64,000 nucleotides of DNA from contig NZ_CP162129.1 of the NCBI RefSeq assembly GCF_040834005.1, forward strand, positions 2,504,001 through 2,568,000, in the 5' to 3' direction. Within the stretch, counting starts at the first letter, position 1; every line of letters begins with the position of its first letter. The translations under genes were made by a program, and so were the position numbers. Shown here in pieces: positions 46,791 to 55,237 of this stretch. The notes beneath the pieces are model-generated. The model had not been told where the DNA came from, did no database searches, and saw only the letters and a program-made list of their open reading frames with translations. This stretch comes from Paenibacillus sp. PL2-23. Lineage in GTDB: Bacteria > Bacillota > Bacilli > Paenibacillales > Paenibacillaceae.

Positions 46791-48668
46791 GTACGCCCAG
46801 CATGGGCGTTATCTTTAGGGTGAAAGTCCCGAACGGGGGCTGGCGAGCGCCTACCGTAGCCAAGGGCAAGGGTGTCCACCGCGAGGCGGAATCTGAAGGA
46901 AGCCGGAGGCAAATGCACGGGCCAAGGTACACGAACCTAATTTGAGGCAGTGACAGCCGGATGAGTCTCCACACCAAGACGAAATCCAAAGCCGCCAAGG
47001 GCTGGCGCTGTAGACTTAGGTGGTCACGGGCAGAAAGATGACGTTCTTATCTGGGGAGGCCTGCGGAAAATGCGAAGTTACTTCGTAACCGCGGCTGAGA
47101 AGCCGCGCTGAATCCGCAGGAGTCAGCAGAGGCCATAGTACGGGAGTACGGGACGCCGGAAACTGGAAGGGCTGAACCGAAAGGAGAGAGGAAACCGATG
47201 CGTTCGCATGAAGAGCAAAGACAGCAGAAAATCTCGCAAGAGAGCTCGCGGCAAAGAGAAACGGTGAAGCCGTCAGGGTATGCCGGAGCGCCGAGTTCTT
47301 CGTCGGCACAAGTCGCCCCTTCCTCTCGCGAAGCGAATAACGACTTGTTAGAACGAATGCTCAGAGGAGATAACCTCAGGCTCGCCTACAAGCGAGTGGT
47401 ACAGAACGGAGGAGCGCCCGGCGTGGACAGCGTAACGGTAGCGAATCTACAAGCTTACCTGAAAACACACTGGGAGACGGTGAAGACCGAGCTCCTTGCG
47501 GGAACCTACAGACCCATGCCCGTCAAACGGGTGGAAATCCCCAAACCCGGAGGCGGCGTGAGGCTGCTTGGCATCCCGACCGTGATGGACCGCTTTCTTC
47601 AACAAGCCCTTCTGCAAGTGATGAACCCGATCTTCGACGCGGACTTCTCAAGGCATAGCTATGGCTTTCGCCCTGGGAAGCGAGCGCATGACGCGGTAAA
47701 GCAAGCTCAACATTACATCCAAGAAGGGTTCCGCTGGGTCGTAGACATGGACTTAGCGAAGTTCTTTGACCGAGTAAACCACGACATGCTCATGGCAAGG
47801 GTGGCAAGGAAAGTGACGGACAAATATGTGTTAAAGCTCATTCGTGCCTACCTAAATGCAGGAGTTATGGCAAATGGCGTGCTCGAGAAAACGGGAGAGG
47901 GTACGCCGCAGGGCGGACCATTGAGTCCGCTCTTAGCGAACATTCTGTTGGACGACTTGGACAAAGAGCTAACCGAACGAGGATTGCGATTCGCCCGCTA
48001 TGCGGACGACTGCAATATATTCGTTGCGAGTAAACGTGCGGGAGAACGCGTCATGGATTCGGTAACACGCTTCGTAGAAGGGAAGCTGAAACTGAAAGTG
48101 AATCGAGAGAAAAGCGCGGTAGATCGCCCTTGGAACCGTAAGTTCCTCGGATTCAGTTTCCTGAGGGATAAGAAAGCGACGATTCGATTAGCCCCACAAA
48201 CCATCTCACGATTCAAAGAGAAGGTGCGAGAGCTGACGAACCGAACGCGATCGATGTCTATGGAAAACCGGATTATGCAACTAAACCGCTATCTCATCGG
48301 CTGGATTGGCTATTTCCGGCTAGCCTCAGCAAAAGGTCACTGCGAGAAATTCGACCAGTGGATTCGGCGCAGGTTACGCATGTGTCTCTGGAAGCAATGG
48401 AAACGGGTACGTACTCGTATCCGAGAACTCCGAGGACTCGGGGTCCCAGAATGGGCATGTTTCGTCATGGCTAACTCCAGACGCGGAGCGTGGGAAATGT
48501 CTCGAAACACAAACAACGCCCTTCCAACTTCCTATTGGGAAGCAAAAGGGCTGAAAAGTTTGCTTTCTCGTTATTTGGAGCTTTGTTAACCTATTGGAAC
48601 CGCCGTATGCGGACCCGCATGTACGGTGGTGTGAGAGGACGGAGGCTAGGCGCCTCCTCCTACTCGAT
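46791..48668 (+). mobile_element. group II intron, class C type
   Basis: A ribozyme with a reverse transcriptase inside. The 5' end GTACGCCCAGCATGGGCG is a GUGYG-type start with one change. The 3' part shows domain V as ACCGCCGTATGCG pairing with CGCATGTACGGTGGT (about 48599-48629), with the CGC triad of class C introns, then domain VI (GGAGGC/GCCTCC) and an end near ACTCGAT (48668). Insertion just after the yqeY terminator and a maturase without an HNH endonuclease domain fit class C. Boundaries are set by pattern and could be off by a few bases. Confidence 0.9.
47198..48589 (+). CDS. ltrA: group II intron reverse transcriptase/maturase (LtrA family)
   Basis: A 463-residue intron-encoded protein with a retron/LtrA reverse transcriptase domain. 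Seen: RVEIPKPGGGVRLLGIPTVMDRFLQQAL (in parts), HSYGFRPGKRAHDAVKQA, DMDLAKFFDRVNHD, GTPQGGPLSPLLANILLDDLDKEL (in parts), the catalytic YADD (RYADDCNIFV), and the maturase (X) region with RFKEKVRELTNR and YLIGWIGYFRLA. The protein ends soon after (SYWEAKGLKSLLSRYL) with no HNH domain. A GAAAGGAGAG site precedes the ATG. The frame is intact, so the intron may be active. Confidence 0.97.
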   Translation: MRSHEEQRQQKISQESSRQRETVKPSGYAGAPSSSSAQVAPSSREANNDLLERMLRGDNLRLAYKRVVQNGGAPGVDSVTVANLQAYLKTHWETVKTELLAGTYRPMPVKRVEIPKPGGGVRLLGIPTVMDRFLQQALLQVMNPIFDADFSRHSYGFRPGKRAHDAVKQAQHYIQEGFRWVVDMDLAKFFDRVNHDMLMARVARKVTDKYVLKLIRAYLNAGVMANGVLEKTGEGTPQGGPLSPLLANILLDDLDKELTERGLRFARYADDCNIFVASKRAGERVMDSVTRFVEGKLKLKVNREKSAVDRPWNRKFLGFSFLRDKKATIRLAPQTISRFKEKVRELTNRTRSMSMENRIMQLNRYLIGWIGYFRLASAKGHCEKFDQWIRRRLRMCLWKQWKRVRTRIRELRGLGVPEWACFVMANSRRGAWEMSRNTNNALPTSYWEAKGLKSLLSRYLELC

Positions 48669-48681
48669 CAACTGTCAAGGC

Positions 48682-48800
48682 GGCGCAGCAGCGAGTCCCT
48701 AGTGCCGCATTTGAACGAAATATCGTTCAAAGGGGCGCAGCAGCAGGTCCCGAGTACTGAATTTGAACGAAAAATCGTTCAAATCGGCGCAGTTAGCACA
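48682..48800. repeat. tandem array of 52-bp hairpin units
   Basis: Two full units (48682-48733, 48734-48785) and the start of a third (from 48786). Each starts GGCGCAGCAG and carries the hairpin TTTGAACGA, 4-nt loop, TCGTTCAAA (48710-48731 and 48762-48783, both perfect over 9 bp). Sequence is unrelated to the 5056 array but the unit length is nearly the same. Confidence 0.85.
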
Positions 48801-49110
48801 CGCCTCGCTTGTACTGCTGCTTCCTTCACTTGATTCAGAGGAAATCGCCTGCCCATAACCCCAAGCAGCTTGCTGGGCTCGTACAGCTCTTCCAGGCCAG
48901 GGCAAGCTTGTTTATTTCAACGCCCCGACATCCCCGGAGGTGAAGCCGGCGCGCCGCAGCCATGCGGAGCGCCGGCTATTGGTGTTTTTGAGCCTGCGTC
49001 ACATAAAGTGCTGGCGCTTAGCATATTTTGGTATAGCACACTTCAAACCATGCTCCAATTAAACGAATTGCTTGAACTACCTTCATCGCCAAGGAGGTCA
49101 AAGCCCGTCT
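48801..49110 (+). other. non-coding region before yqfC
   Basis: No supportable gene. It holds a strong hairpin with GCCGGCGCGCCGC (48945-48957) and GCGGAGCGCCGGC (48964-48976) followed by TATTGGTGTTTTT, a likely terminator. Beyond it, a possible sigma-E -10 CATATTTT lies near 49023 with a weak -35; yqfC is expected to be sigma-E dependent, so this is only a candidate. Confidence 0.55.
48945..48990 (+). terminator. GC-rich terminator-like hairpin upstream of yqfC
   Basis: A 12-13 bp GC-rich stem (48945-48957 with 48964-48976) and a T-rich tail. It would insulate yqfC from transcription coming out of the intron region. Confidence 0.7.
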
Positions 49111-49389
49111 ATGCGCCACCTGAAACGCAAATTCCGCAAGCTTACGGCAGAGCTTCTTGATATGCCGCAGGATGTTGTGTATGACTTGCCTCGGCTCACC
49201 ATGATTGGAGACCGTCAGCTATATATCGAAAATCATCGGGGCGTCGTTCAGTTCTCCAGCGAGCGTCTTCGTCTCGCGCTTAGCAAGGGACAGCTGGAGG
49301 TGACCGGAAGCTCGCTTGTCATACGGACGATATGGACCGAAGAGGTATTCATAGAAGGCGTGATCACCAATATTCAGCTGCTGAGCTGA
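49111..49389 (+). CDS. yqfC: sporulation protein YqfC
   Basis: A 92-residue protein of the YqfC family: RHLKRKFRKLTAELLDMPQDVVYDLPRLTMIG (in parts), ENHRGVVQFSSERLRLAL, then a C-terminal strand pattern ending in EGVITNIQLLS. It is needed in the mother cell in B. subtilis but its mechanism is unknown. The ATG at 49111 has AAGGAGGT, slightly far at about 13 bp. It precedes yqfD, as in other spore formers. Confidence 0.95.
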   Translation: MRHLKRKFRKLTAELLDMPQDVVYDLPRLTMIGDRQLYIENHRGVVQFSSERLRLALSKGQLEVTGSSLVIRTIWTEEVFIEGVITNIQLLS

Positions 49390-49476
49390 AGCCTTGTCAG
49401 GGAGCCGCACGCCGCTTCCTGATTCATTGCACCCAAGGCTTGTTGAGCTGTTAACAAACGTTAGGAGGAGAAGCTG

Positions 49477-50670
49477 TTGAAGGGACAAGGGGCATTATGG
49501 TTCCAGGGAGTCGTTGTTGTGCAAGCGCGGGGCGGTGCGCCGGAGCGGTTCGTGAACCGGGCTTTGGAAGGAGGGATCGCTTTGTCCGGCATTCGTTGGA
49601 CAAGCCAGGGACTTCTTCAATTCGAGGTGTCGGTGAGTGATTTTTTTCGGCTTCGTCCTTTTTTGAAGGAGACAGGCTGCCGTATTCATGTCAAGCAGCG
49701 CAAAGGCTTGCCGTTCTGGCTGGTCAAAGCGGAGAAGCGCGTCTGGTTTACGGGCGGAATCGCATTGTTCTTCGCCATCATATTTATGCTGTCTTCCCTG
49801 GTCTGGTCGGTAGAGGTGGAGGGCAACGCAAAGCTGTCTGACGAGCAAATCTTGCGGGCTGCCAAGGCCGAGGGCTTATACCCCCTTCAATGGTCGTTCC
49901 GCCTGCAGAGCCCGGATACGCTGTCCAAGCGGCTGGTAAGCTCGCTACCGGGAACAACCTGGATCGGCGTGGAGAAAAAAGGCACCAAGGTTACCATACA
50001 GGTGGTGGAGATGACGCTGCCGGACGTGCCAGAGCTGCAGAGTCCAAGACACCTGGTTGCCTCTGCGGACGGTGTGGTTACACAAATTATCGCGGAGGCT
50101 GGAAAGCCCGTTGTGAAAAAAAATACACGCGTTAAAAAAGGACAAACGTTAATTTCCGGTCTGATTGGCAATGAAACGAATGCTCGCGCGGTTGTCGCCA
50201 AGGGCTCGGTGAGAGGGCTTGTATGGTACGAGTTTCTTGTGGAGACGCCTCTTACGCAGAGGGTTAAGGTATATACCGGCGAAAAAAAGAGCAAATGGTA
50301 CGCCGTGATCGGCTCGCGCGCCCTTCAGGTCAGCGGCTATGGCTCGGACGGCTACGAGTCTTCCGAAACGATCGACCGTCTTGAAAGATTTTCTTGGAGG
50401 GGGCTGGAGCTGCCGCTCGGCCGCATGAAGGAGACGGTGCTGGAGACGACGCTACAGGAGAGAACGCTGTCGCAGGACGAAGCGAAAGCGGTCGGATTGA
50501 TGCAGGCCAAAGCGGATGTGATCGAAAAAGCGGGTCTCGACGCTGTCGTCAGAAGCGAATTTGTTTTGCATGAAAAGGCTGAGAATGGTAAAGTTTATAT
50601 GAAAGTTCTTTTTGAGGTGGAGCAATCGTTAATTCAAGAAGTGCCCATAGTCCAGATGCAGGGAGACTGA
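49477..50670 (+). CDS. yqfD: sporulation protein YqfD
   Basis: A 397-residue membrane protein of sporulation. It starts at TTG (AGGAGGAG upstream). A soluble N-terminal segment (VQARGGAPERFVNRALEGGIAL) is followed by one clear membrane helix (about 88-112, GGIALFFAIIFMLSSLVWSVEVEGN in part) and a long external domain with repeated beta-strand pattern. The exact role is unknown; it works with YqfC. The next gene, phoH, begins 3 bp after the stop. Confidence 0.93.
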   Translation: MKGQGALWFQGVVVVQARGGAPERFVNRALEGGIALSGIRWTSQGLLQFEVSVSDFFRLRPFLKETGCRIHVKQRKGLPFWLVKAEKRVWFTGGIALFFAIIFMLSSLVWSVEVEGNAKLSDEQILRAAKAEGLYPLQWSFRLQSPDTLSKRLVSSLPGTTWIGVEKKGTKVTIQVVEMTLPDVPELQSPRHLVASADGVVTQIIAEAGKPVVKKNTRVKKGQTLISGLIGNETNARAVVAKGSVRGLVWYEFLVETPLTQRVKVYTGEKKSKWYAVIGSRALQVSGYGSDGYESSETIDRLERFSWRGLELPLGRMKETVLETTLQERTLSQDEAKAVGLMQAKADVIEKAGLDAVVRSEFVLHEKAENGKVYMKVLFEVEQSLIQEVPIVQMQGD

Positions 50671-50673
50671 GTA

Positions 50674-51648
50674 TTGTTGCCAATCGAAACGAAAACAATT
50701 AAAGTTCCGCTAGAAAGCGCCGAAGAAGGATTGGCGGTATTCGGACCGCGGGATCGATTTTTGAGATTAGTAGAACAGGAAGTGGAGTCGTCTATATCCT
50801 CTCGCGAAGCGGAAATTGTCATCTCCGGACCGGTCAAGGAAGCAGAGTCGCTGGAGCAGCTATACCAGGTATTGCTCCAGCTCGTCAGAGGCGGGTACAC
50901 TCCCTCCGAGCGGGACGTCGCTTATGCGCTTGAGCTGGCGCGCACGATGCAGGCGGACGAGCTTCTGGATCTGTTCAAGAAGGAGATTGCAACAACCTAC
51001 CGCGGCAAGAAGATAATGGTCAAAACCATTGGCCAGCGTCATTATGTGAAGACGATTCGCCGCAAGGATATCGTATTTGGCATTGGGCCCGCAGGCACGG
51101 GCAAAACGTATTTGGCGGTTGTGCTGGCCGTGGCCGCGCTGAAGGAAGGCTCCGTGAAACGAATCGTATTGACGAGGCCAGCAGTCGAAGCCGGAGAAAA
51201 TCTAGGTTTTCTGCCCGGCGATCTGCAGGAGAAGGTGGACCCGTATCTGCGTCCGCTGTACGATGCGCTGCACGACGTCCTTGGGCCGGATCAGACGGTG
51301 AAGGCGATGGAGCGCGGTCTGATCGAGATCGCCCCTCTGGCGTATATGCGGGGACGCACGCTGGACGATTCCTTTATCATATTGGATGAAGCGCAGAACA
51401 CAACGCCGGAGCAGATGAAGATGTTCTTGACACGTCTTGGCTTCGGCTCCAAGATGGTAGTGACGGGTGACGTTACCCAGATCGATTTGCCAAGGGGCAA
51501 AACCTCCGGTCTCATCGAAGCGCAGCGCATACTCAAAAATATCGAGGAAATTGGCTTAATTTATTTCACCGAAGGAGACGTCGTTCGCCACTCCCTGGTT
51601 CAAAAAATCATTATGGCTTATGATTGGGATGCCGAGAATAAAGCCTAG
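50674..51648 (+). CDS. phoH: PhoH family ATPase
   Basis: A 324-residue P-loop ATPase (YbeZ/PhoH). The start is TTG (TTGTTG; both frames of the doublet are possible starts) after GGGAG. An N-terminal RNA-binding-like region (about 1-120) is followed by the ATPase: GPAGTGKTYLAVVLAV (139-146 for the loop), LTRPAVEAGENLGFLPGDL, FIILDEAQNTTPEQMKMFLTR and VTGDVTQIDLP. Linked to the ybeY gene in many bacteria, and to 16S rRNA processing. Confidence 0.96.
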   Translation: MLPIETKTIKVPLESAEEGLAVFGPRDRFLRLVEQEVESSISSREAEIVISGPVKEAESLEQLYQVLLQLVRGGYTPSERDVAYALELARTMQADELLDLFKKEIATTYRGKKIMVKTIGQRHYVKTIRRKDIVFGIGPAGTGKTYLAVVLAVAALKEGSVKRIVLTRPAVEAGENLGFLPGDLQEKVDPYLRPLYDALHDVLGPDQTVKAMERGLIEIAPLAYMRGRTLDDSFIILDEAQNTTPEQMKMFLTRLGFGSKMVVTGDVTQIDLPRGKTSGLIEAQRILKNIEEIGLIYFTEGDVVRHSLVQKIIMAYDWDAENKA

Positions 51649-51665
51649 AGAGGAACGAGAGCCGC

Positions 51666-53918
51666 ATGAATCTGAACGGGACAAGCAAAAAAGGGAACAC
51701 GGGCACGGCAAAAGCACATAAGCCGGGCTGGAGGCAAAGTCCCGCCGTTAGATGGCTGTTATTCATGCTGTTCGTGCTCCTGTTCTACTTTAGTCTGTCT
51801 CCGCACGTCATTCCGGAAACCTACGACATCGCAGAAGGCGCCGTCAGCGAGAAGGACATCAAAGCGCCTTATCAGATTCGCGACGAGAAAGCGACTCGGC
51901 AGGCGGAAGAGGCGGCGGCAAATCGAATTGAGGATATATACAGCAACGTCTCGCTCCGAAACGAAGCTCTCGTGGAGCAAATCATGTACCGGATCGACCA
52001 GCTGAACATGGACGATGAGGTCACCACCGAAAATAAAATCGAAATTTACCGTTATGAAATTCCAAAGCGGTATACGGAGCATATAGAGCAGTTCATCGAG
52101 TCGAACAGAGGCAAGGGGCTGTACAGCGACTCGCTGCTGGATGAGATGGCCGAGGTCGCTTCGAAGCAGCAATACGCGATCCCGGAGGAGACCTTCTACA
52201 AGATGCCGCAGCTGACCTCCACGCAGCTCCAGGAGATGCGGACCGTCGCGCGCGAGATTGTGCGCAAGCTGATGAGCGAGCAGCTGAGAGAAGCGGAGAC
52301 GGCGCGCATGCAAGTGGCCGAGCTGGTCAACGCGAGCTCGCTGTCCAGCCGGACGGAGAGGGAAATTGTCCAGGAGCTGGCCAGATTCTCCATCATGCCG
52401 AACAAGTTTCTGGACACGGACGCGACAGAGGAAGCCAAGGTGCAGGCGAAGCAGAACACTCCTCCCGTCGTGTATAACGAGGGGGACGTCATCGTCAAGC
52501 GGGGACAGACGATTACAGCGGATATGTACAAGCTGCTGTCTGATTCCAACCTGCTGCAGGACAAGCGTCATTATTGGCCGCAGGCCGGCTTGCTGGTGCT
52601 GGCTCTTATGTTTGTTGTTCTCATCTACGCCTATCTGCATCAGTCCGGCGGCTTGGGCGGCGCACGGCCCAAATACGGCAATGCCCAGCTTCTGATGTTA
52701 TGGCTGATCTTCTTCATCAATATGCTGGCGATGCAGATTATCTCATTTACACAGACTGACACTGCGCCATACGCAGGCTACCTGGCGCCTGTCGCGCTGG
52801 GCGCCATGCTGATTACGCTGCTGCTGGATATGCATCTTGCTATTATCAGCTCCTTCCTGTTCACCATCATGGGCAGTGTTATCCTGAATACGCAGCCGAA
52901 CATGCTGTTTGATTTCAAATTCGGATTTTTTGTTATCGTGGTGTCGCTGGCCGCGATCTTCTCCATCCATCGAGCCAGCCAGCGATCTGCGATTCTGAAA
53001 GCGGGCATTATGGTCAGCCTCTTCGGGTCGGCTTCGGTTATGGCTATTCTGATGCTGACGGAGCAGCTGGATCGGATGCCGTTTATGTATTCGGTTGCTT
53101 TCGCCTTCGCGAGCGGCTTGCTGACAGCTGTGCTTGTTATCGGCCTGATGCCGTTCTTTGAGGTTACCTTCGGTATCCTGTCCGCGCTTAAGCTGGTGGA
53201 GCTGTCCAATCCGAACCATCCGCTGCTGCGCAAGCTGCTGACCGAGACGCCGGGCACTTATCATCACAGCGTCATGGTGGGCAATTTATCGGAGGCGGCG
53301 GCGGAATCCATCGGAGCGGACGGGCTGCTGTGCCGAGTCGGTTCGTTCTACCATGATATCGGGAAGACAAAACGTCCCAATTATTTTATCGAAAACCAGA
53401 CCAATATCGAGAACCCGCATGACACCATCGATCCCAAGCTGAGTAAATCCATTATCGTGGCTCATGCCCGGGACGGGGTTGATATGCTGAAGGCGCACAA
53501 TATTCCGAAGCCGCTTCGCGATATTGCGGAGCAGCATCATGGCACAACCTCTCTCAAGTACTTCTATCACAAGGCGGTCAAGCAGGCTGAGGAGCAAGGA
53601 ATGGAGCCGACGTTCACGGAGGATGACTTCCGTTATCCCGGCCCGAAGGCGCAGTCCAAGGAGGCCGCTGTCGTCGGTATTGCAGATTGCGTGGAAGCGG
53701 CCGTACGCAGCCTTCGCAATCCCACCGTGGAGCAGGTGGAGGCGATGATTCACAAGATCATTAAAAGCCGTCTCGACGACAATCAATATAACGAATGTGA
53801 CCTAACCTTGAAGGAGCTGGACAAGGTGGCGCAATCCCTGAAGGAAAGCGTAATTGGCATATTCCACTCCCGCATTGAATATCCGGACGACGCGAAGACA
53901 AAGGAGCGTACGAATTAG
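51666..53918 (+). CDS. pgpH: HD-domain 7TM cyclic-dinucleotide phosphodiesterase (PgpH/YqfF)
   Basis: A 750-residue membrane protein of the 7TMR-HD family; the family degrades c-di-AMP. A first membrane helix (about 27-45) leads to a large external 7TMR-HDED domain, then about seven membrane helices (300-510), then the cytoplasmic HD domain with PGTYHHSVMVGNLSEAAAESI and RVGSFYHDIGKTKRP (HD at about 562). The gene starts at ATG with GAGAGGA upstream. Its stop is 1 bp before ybeY. Order phoH-pgpH-ybeY is conserved. Confidence 0.96.
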   Translation: MNLNGTSKKGNTGTAKAHKPGWRQSPAVRWLLFMLFVLLFYFSLSPHVIPETYDIAEGAVSEKDIKAPYQIRDEKATRQAEEAAANRIEDIYSNVSLRNEALVEQIMYRIDQLNMDDEVTTENKIEIYRYEIPKRYTEHIEQFIESNRGKGLYSDSLLDEMAEVASKQQYAIPEETFYKMPQLTSTQLQEMRTVAREIVRKLMSEQLREAETARMQVAELVNASSLSSRTEREIVQELARFSIMPNKFLDTDATEEAKVQAKQNTPPVVYNEGDVIVKRGQTITADMYKLLSDSNLLQDKRHYWPQAGLLVLALMFVVLIYAYLHQSGGLGGARPKYGNAQLLMLWLIFFINMLAMQIISFTQTDTAPYAGYLAPVALGAMLITLLLDMHLAIISSFLFTIMGSVILNTQPNMLFDFKFGFFVIVVSLAAIFSIHRASQRSAILKAGIMVSLFGSASVMAILMLTEQLDRMPFMYSVAFAFASGLLTAVLVIGLMPFFEVTFGILSALKLVELSNPNHPLLRKLLTETPGTYHHSVMVGNLSEAAAESIGADGLLCRVGSFYHDIGKTKRPNYFIENQTNIENPHDTIDPKLSKSIIVAHARDGVDMLKAHNIPKPLRDIAEQHHGTTSLKYFYHKAVKQAEEQGMEPTFTEDDFRYPGPKAQSKEAAVVGIADCVEAAVRSLRNPTVEQVEAMIHKIIKSRLDDNQYNECDLTLKELDKVAQSLKESVIGIFHSRIEYPDDAKTKERTN

Positions 53919-53919
53919 C

Positions 53920-54417
53920 ATGAGCCTGCAATTGGATTACAGCAACGAACAAGATAAAGTCAACATTCCAGACGCCTGGATCGAGAAGCTGCAGGAGCTG
54001 CTTCGTCTGGCCGGAGAAGCAGAGGGTATGTCGGAGGGCGAGGTGACGCTGACCTTCGTCGATGATGCCGCCATTCACGAGCTTAACCGCGAATATCGCG
54101 GCATCGACCGTCCCACTGATGTGCTGTCGTTTGCGATGCAGGATGATGGCACGGAGGAGTTGGATATCATCTTCGAGGTCGAAAGCGAGGATGAGCTGGA
54201 TCCCATCTCGGGCATGCTGGGCGACATCATTATATCTGTTGAAAGAGCCGTGTCACAGAGTCAGGAATATGGTCATTCCCTGGAACGTGAAATCGGATTT
54301 CTGTTCGTGCACGGCTATCTTCATCTGATCGGCTATGATCATCAGGATGAAGCATCCGAAGCCATTATGACAGCCAAGCAGGAGGCTGTGCTGCGGCAAG
54401 CGGGACTGACGCGATAA
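53920..54417 (+). CDS. ybeY: endoribonuclease YbeY
   Basis: A 165-residue metal-dependent RNase acting in 16S rRNA maturation. The zinc site is HGYLHLIGYDH (Hx3Hx5H, in GYLHLIGYDHQDE), after LNREYRGIDRPTDVLSFAMQD in parts and LGDIIIS. The ATG at 53920 comes 1 bp after the pgpH stop, with AAAGGAG somewhat far upstream. Its stop overlaps the dgkA start by 1 bp (TAATG). Confidence 0.97.
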   Translation: MSLQLDYSNEQDKVNIPDAWIEKLQELLRLAGEAEGMSEGEVTLTFVDDAAIHELNREYRGIDRPTDVLSFAMQDDGTEELDIIFEVESEDELDPISGMLGDIIISVERAVSQSQEYGHSLEREIGFLFVHGYLHLIGYDHQDEASEAIMTAKQEAVLRQAGLTR

Positions 54418-54782
54418 TGGCGTCCTATTTGCGAAGCGTGAGGTTCGCGCTGTCGGGCATTTCATTCGCCCTCCGAACAGAAAGAAACATGAGGTTTCAT
54501 TGTGTGGCGGGGGCTGCTGCCATTGCATTGGGGTTATGGCTGTCGCTTACGGCGCTGGAGTGGTGTCTGATTCTGTTCGCCATAGCGCTTGTGATCTGCC
54601 TGGAGCTTGTGAACACGGCGATTGAGCAGACGGTCAATCTCATCAGCCCAGAACGGCATCCCGTGGCCAAAGCAGCCAAGGATGTTGCTGCGGGAGCCGT
54701 CACGACGGCGGCTGTATTCGCCATTGTGATTGGTCTCCTGGTGTTTGGTCCGCCGCTATGGACTATAGCGACGCAGCGTTAG
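54417..54782 (+). CDS. dgkA: diacylglycerol/undecaprenol kinase family protein
   Basis: A 121-residue integral membrane kinase of the DgkA family; in Bacillota this usually phosphorylates undecaprenol. Three membrane helices are visible; the signature ELVNTAIEQTVNLI and KAAKDVAAGAV follow, with RTERNMRFH near the start. The start overlaps the ybeY stop, so they are coupled. The cdd gene follows after 14 bp. Confidence 0.95.
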   Translation: MASYLRSVRFALSGISFALRTERNMRFHCVAGAAAIALGLWLSLTALEWCLILFAIALVICLELVNTAIEQTVNLISPERHPVAKAAKDVAAGAVTTAAVFAIVIGLLVFGPPLWTIATQR

Positions 54783-54796
54783 GAAGGGGAACGGTT

Positions 54797-55234
54797 ATGG
54801 CAAATAAGGAGCTATCAGAACCATACGTCGAGTTGTTGCGCGCCGCAAGGGAAGCTATGCGGCGCGCTTACGTGCCTTATTCGGGCTTTCAGGTAGGTGC
54901 GGCGCTCCTGGATCGGGACGGCGTCATTCATTATGGGTGCAATGTGGAGAATGCGGCATATGGACCAACCAATTGCGCGGAGCGCACCGCCTTGTTCCGG
55001 GCGATCGCCGACGGACATCCCCCTGGGCAGTTCCAAGCGATTGCTGTCATGGGAGACACGGATGGTCCCATCACTCCATGCGGTGTATGCCGGCAGGTGC
55101 TCGTTGAACTGTGTGCGCCGGATATGCCGGTTATTATGGGCAACTTAAAAGGAGAATGGACAATGAAATCGGTGGCGGAGCTGCTGCCGGGCGCTTTCAC
55201 ACCATTGTCGCTGCATAAGGAGGAGCAAAGCTAA
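54797..55234 (+). CDS. cdd: cytidine deaminase
   Basis: A 145-residue enzyme converting cytidine and deoxycytidine to uridine forms. The zinc site has NCAERTALF (the Glu is catalytic) and CGVCRQVLVE. PYSGFQVGAALL near the start and the CNVENAAYGPTNCAE stretch fit a homotetrameric cytidine deaminase. The ATG at 54797 has AGGAAGGGGA. Located between dgkA and era as in B. subtilis. Confidence 0.97.
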   Translation: MANKELSEPYVELLRAAREAMRRAYVPYSGFQVGAALLDRDGVIHYGCNVENAAYGPTNCAERTALFRAIADGHPPGQFQAIAVMGDTDGPITPCGVCRQVLVELCAPDMPVIMGNLKGEWTMKSVAELLPGAFTPLSLHKEEQS

Positions 55235-55237
55235 GCT

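Noticed and set aside
46553-47309. Small open frames on the minus strand in the intron's RNA domains
   Set aside because: They lie in the structured ribozyme region and have no ribosome sites.
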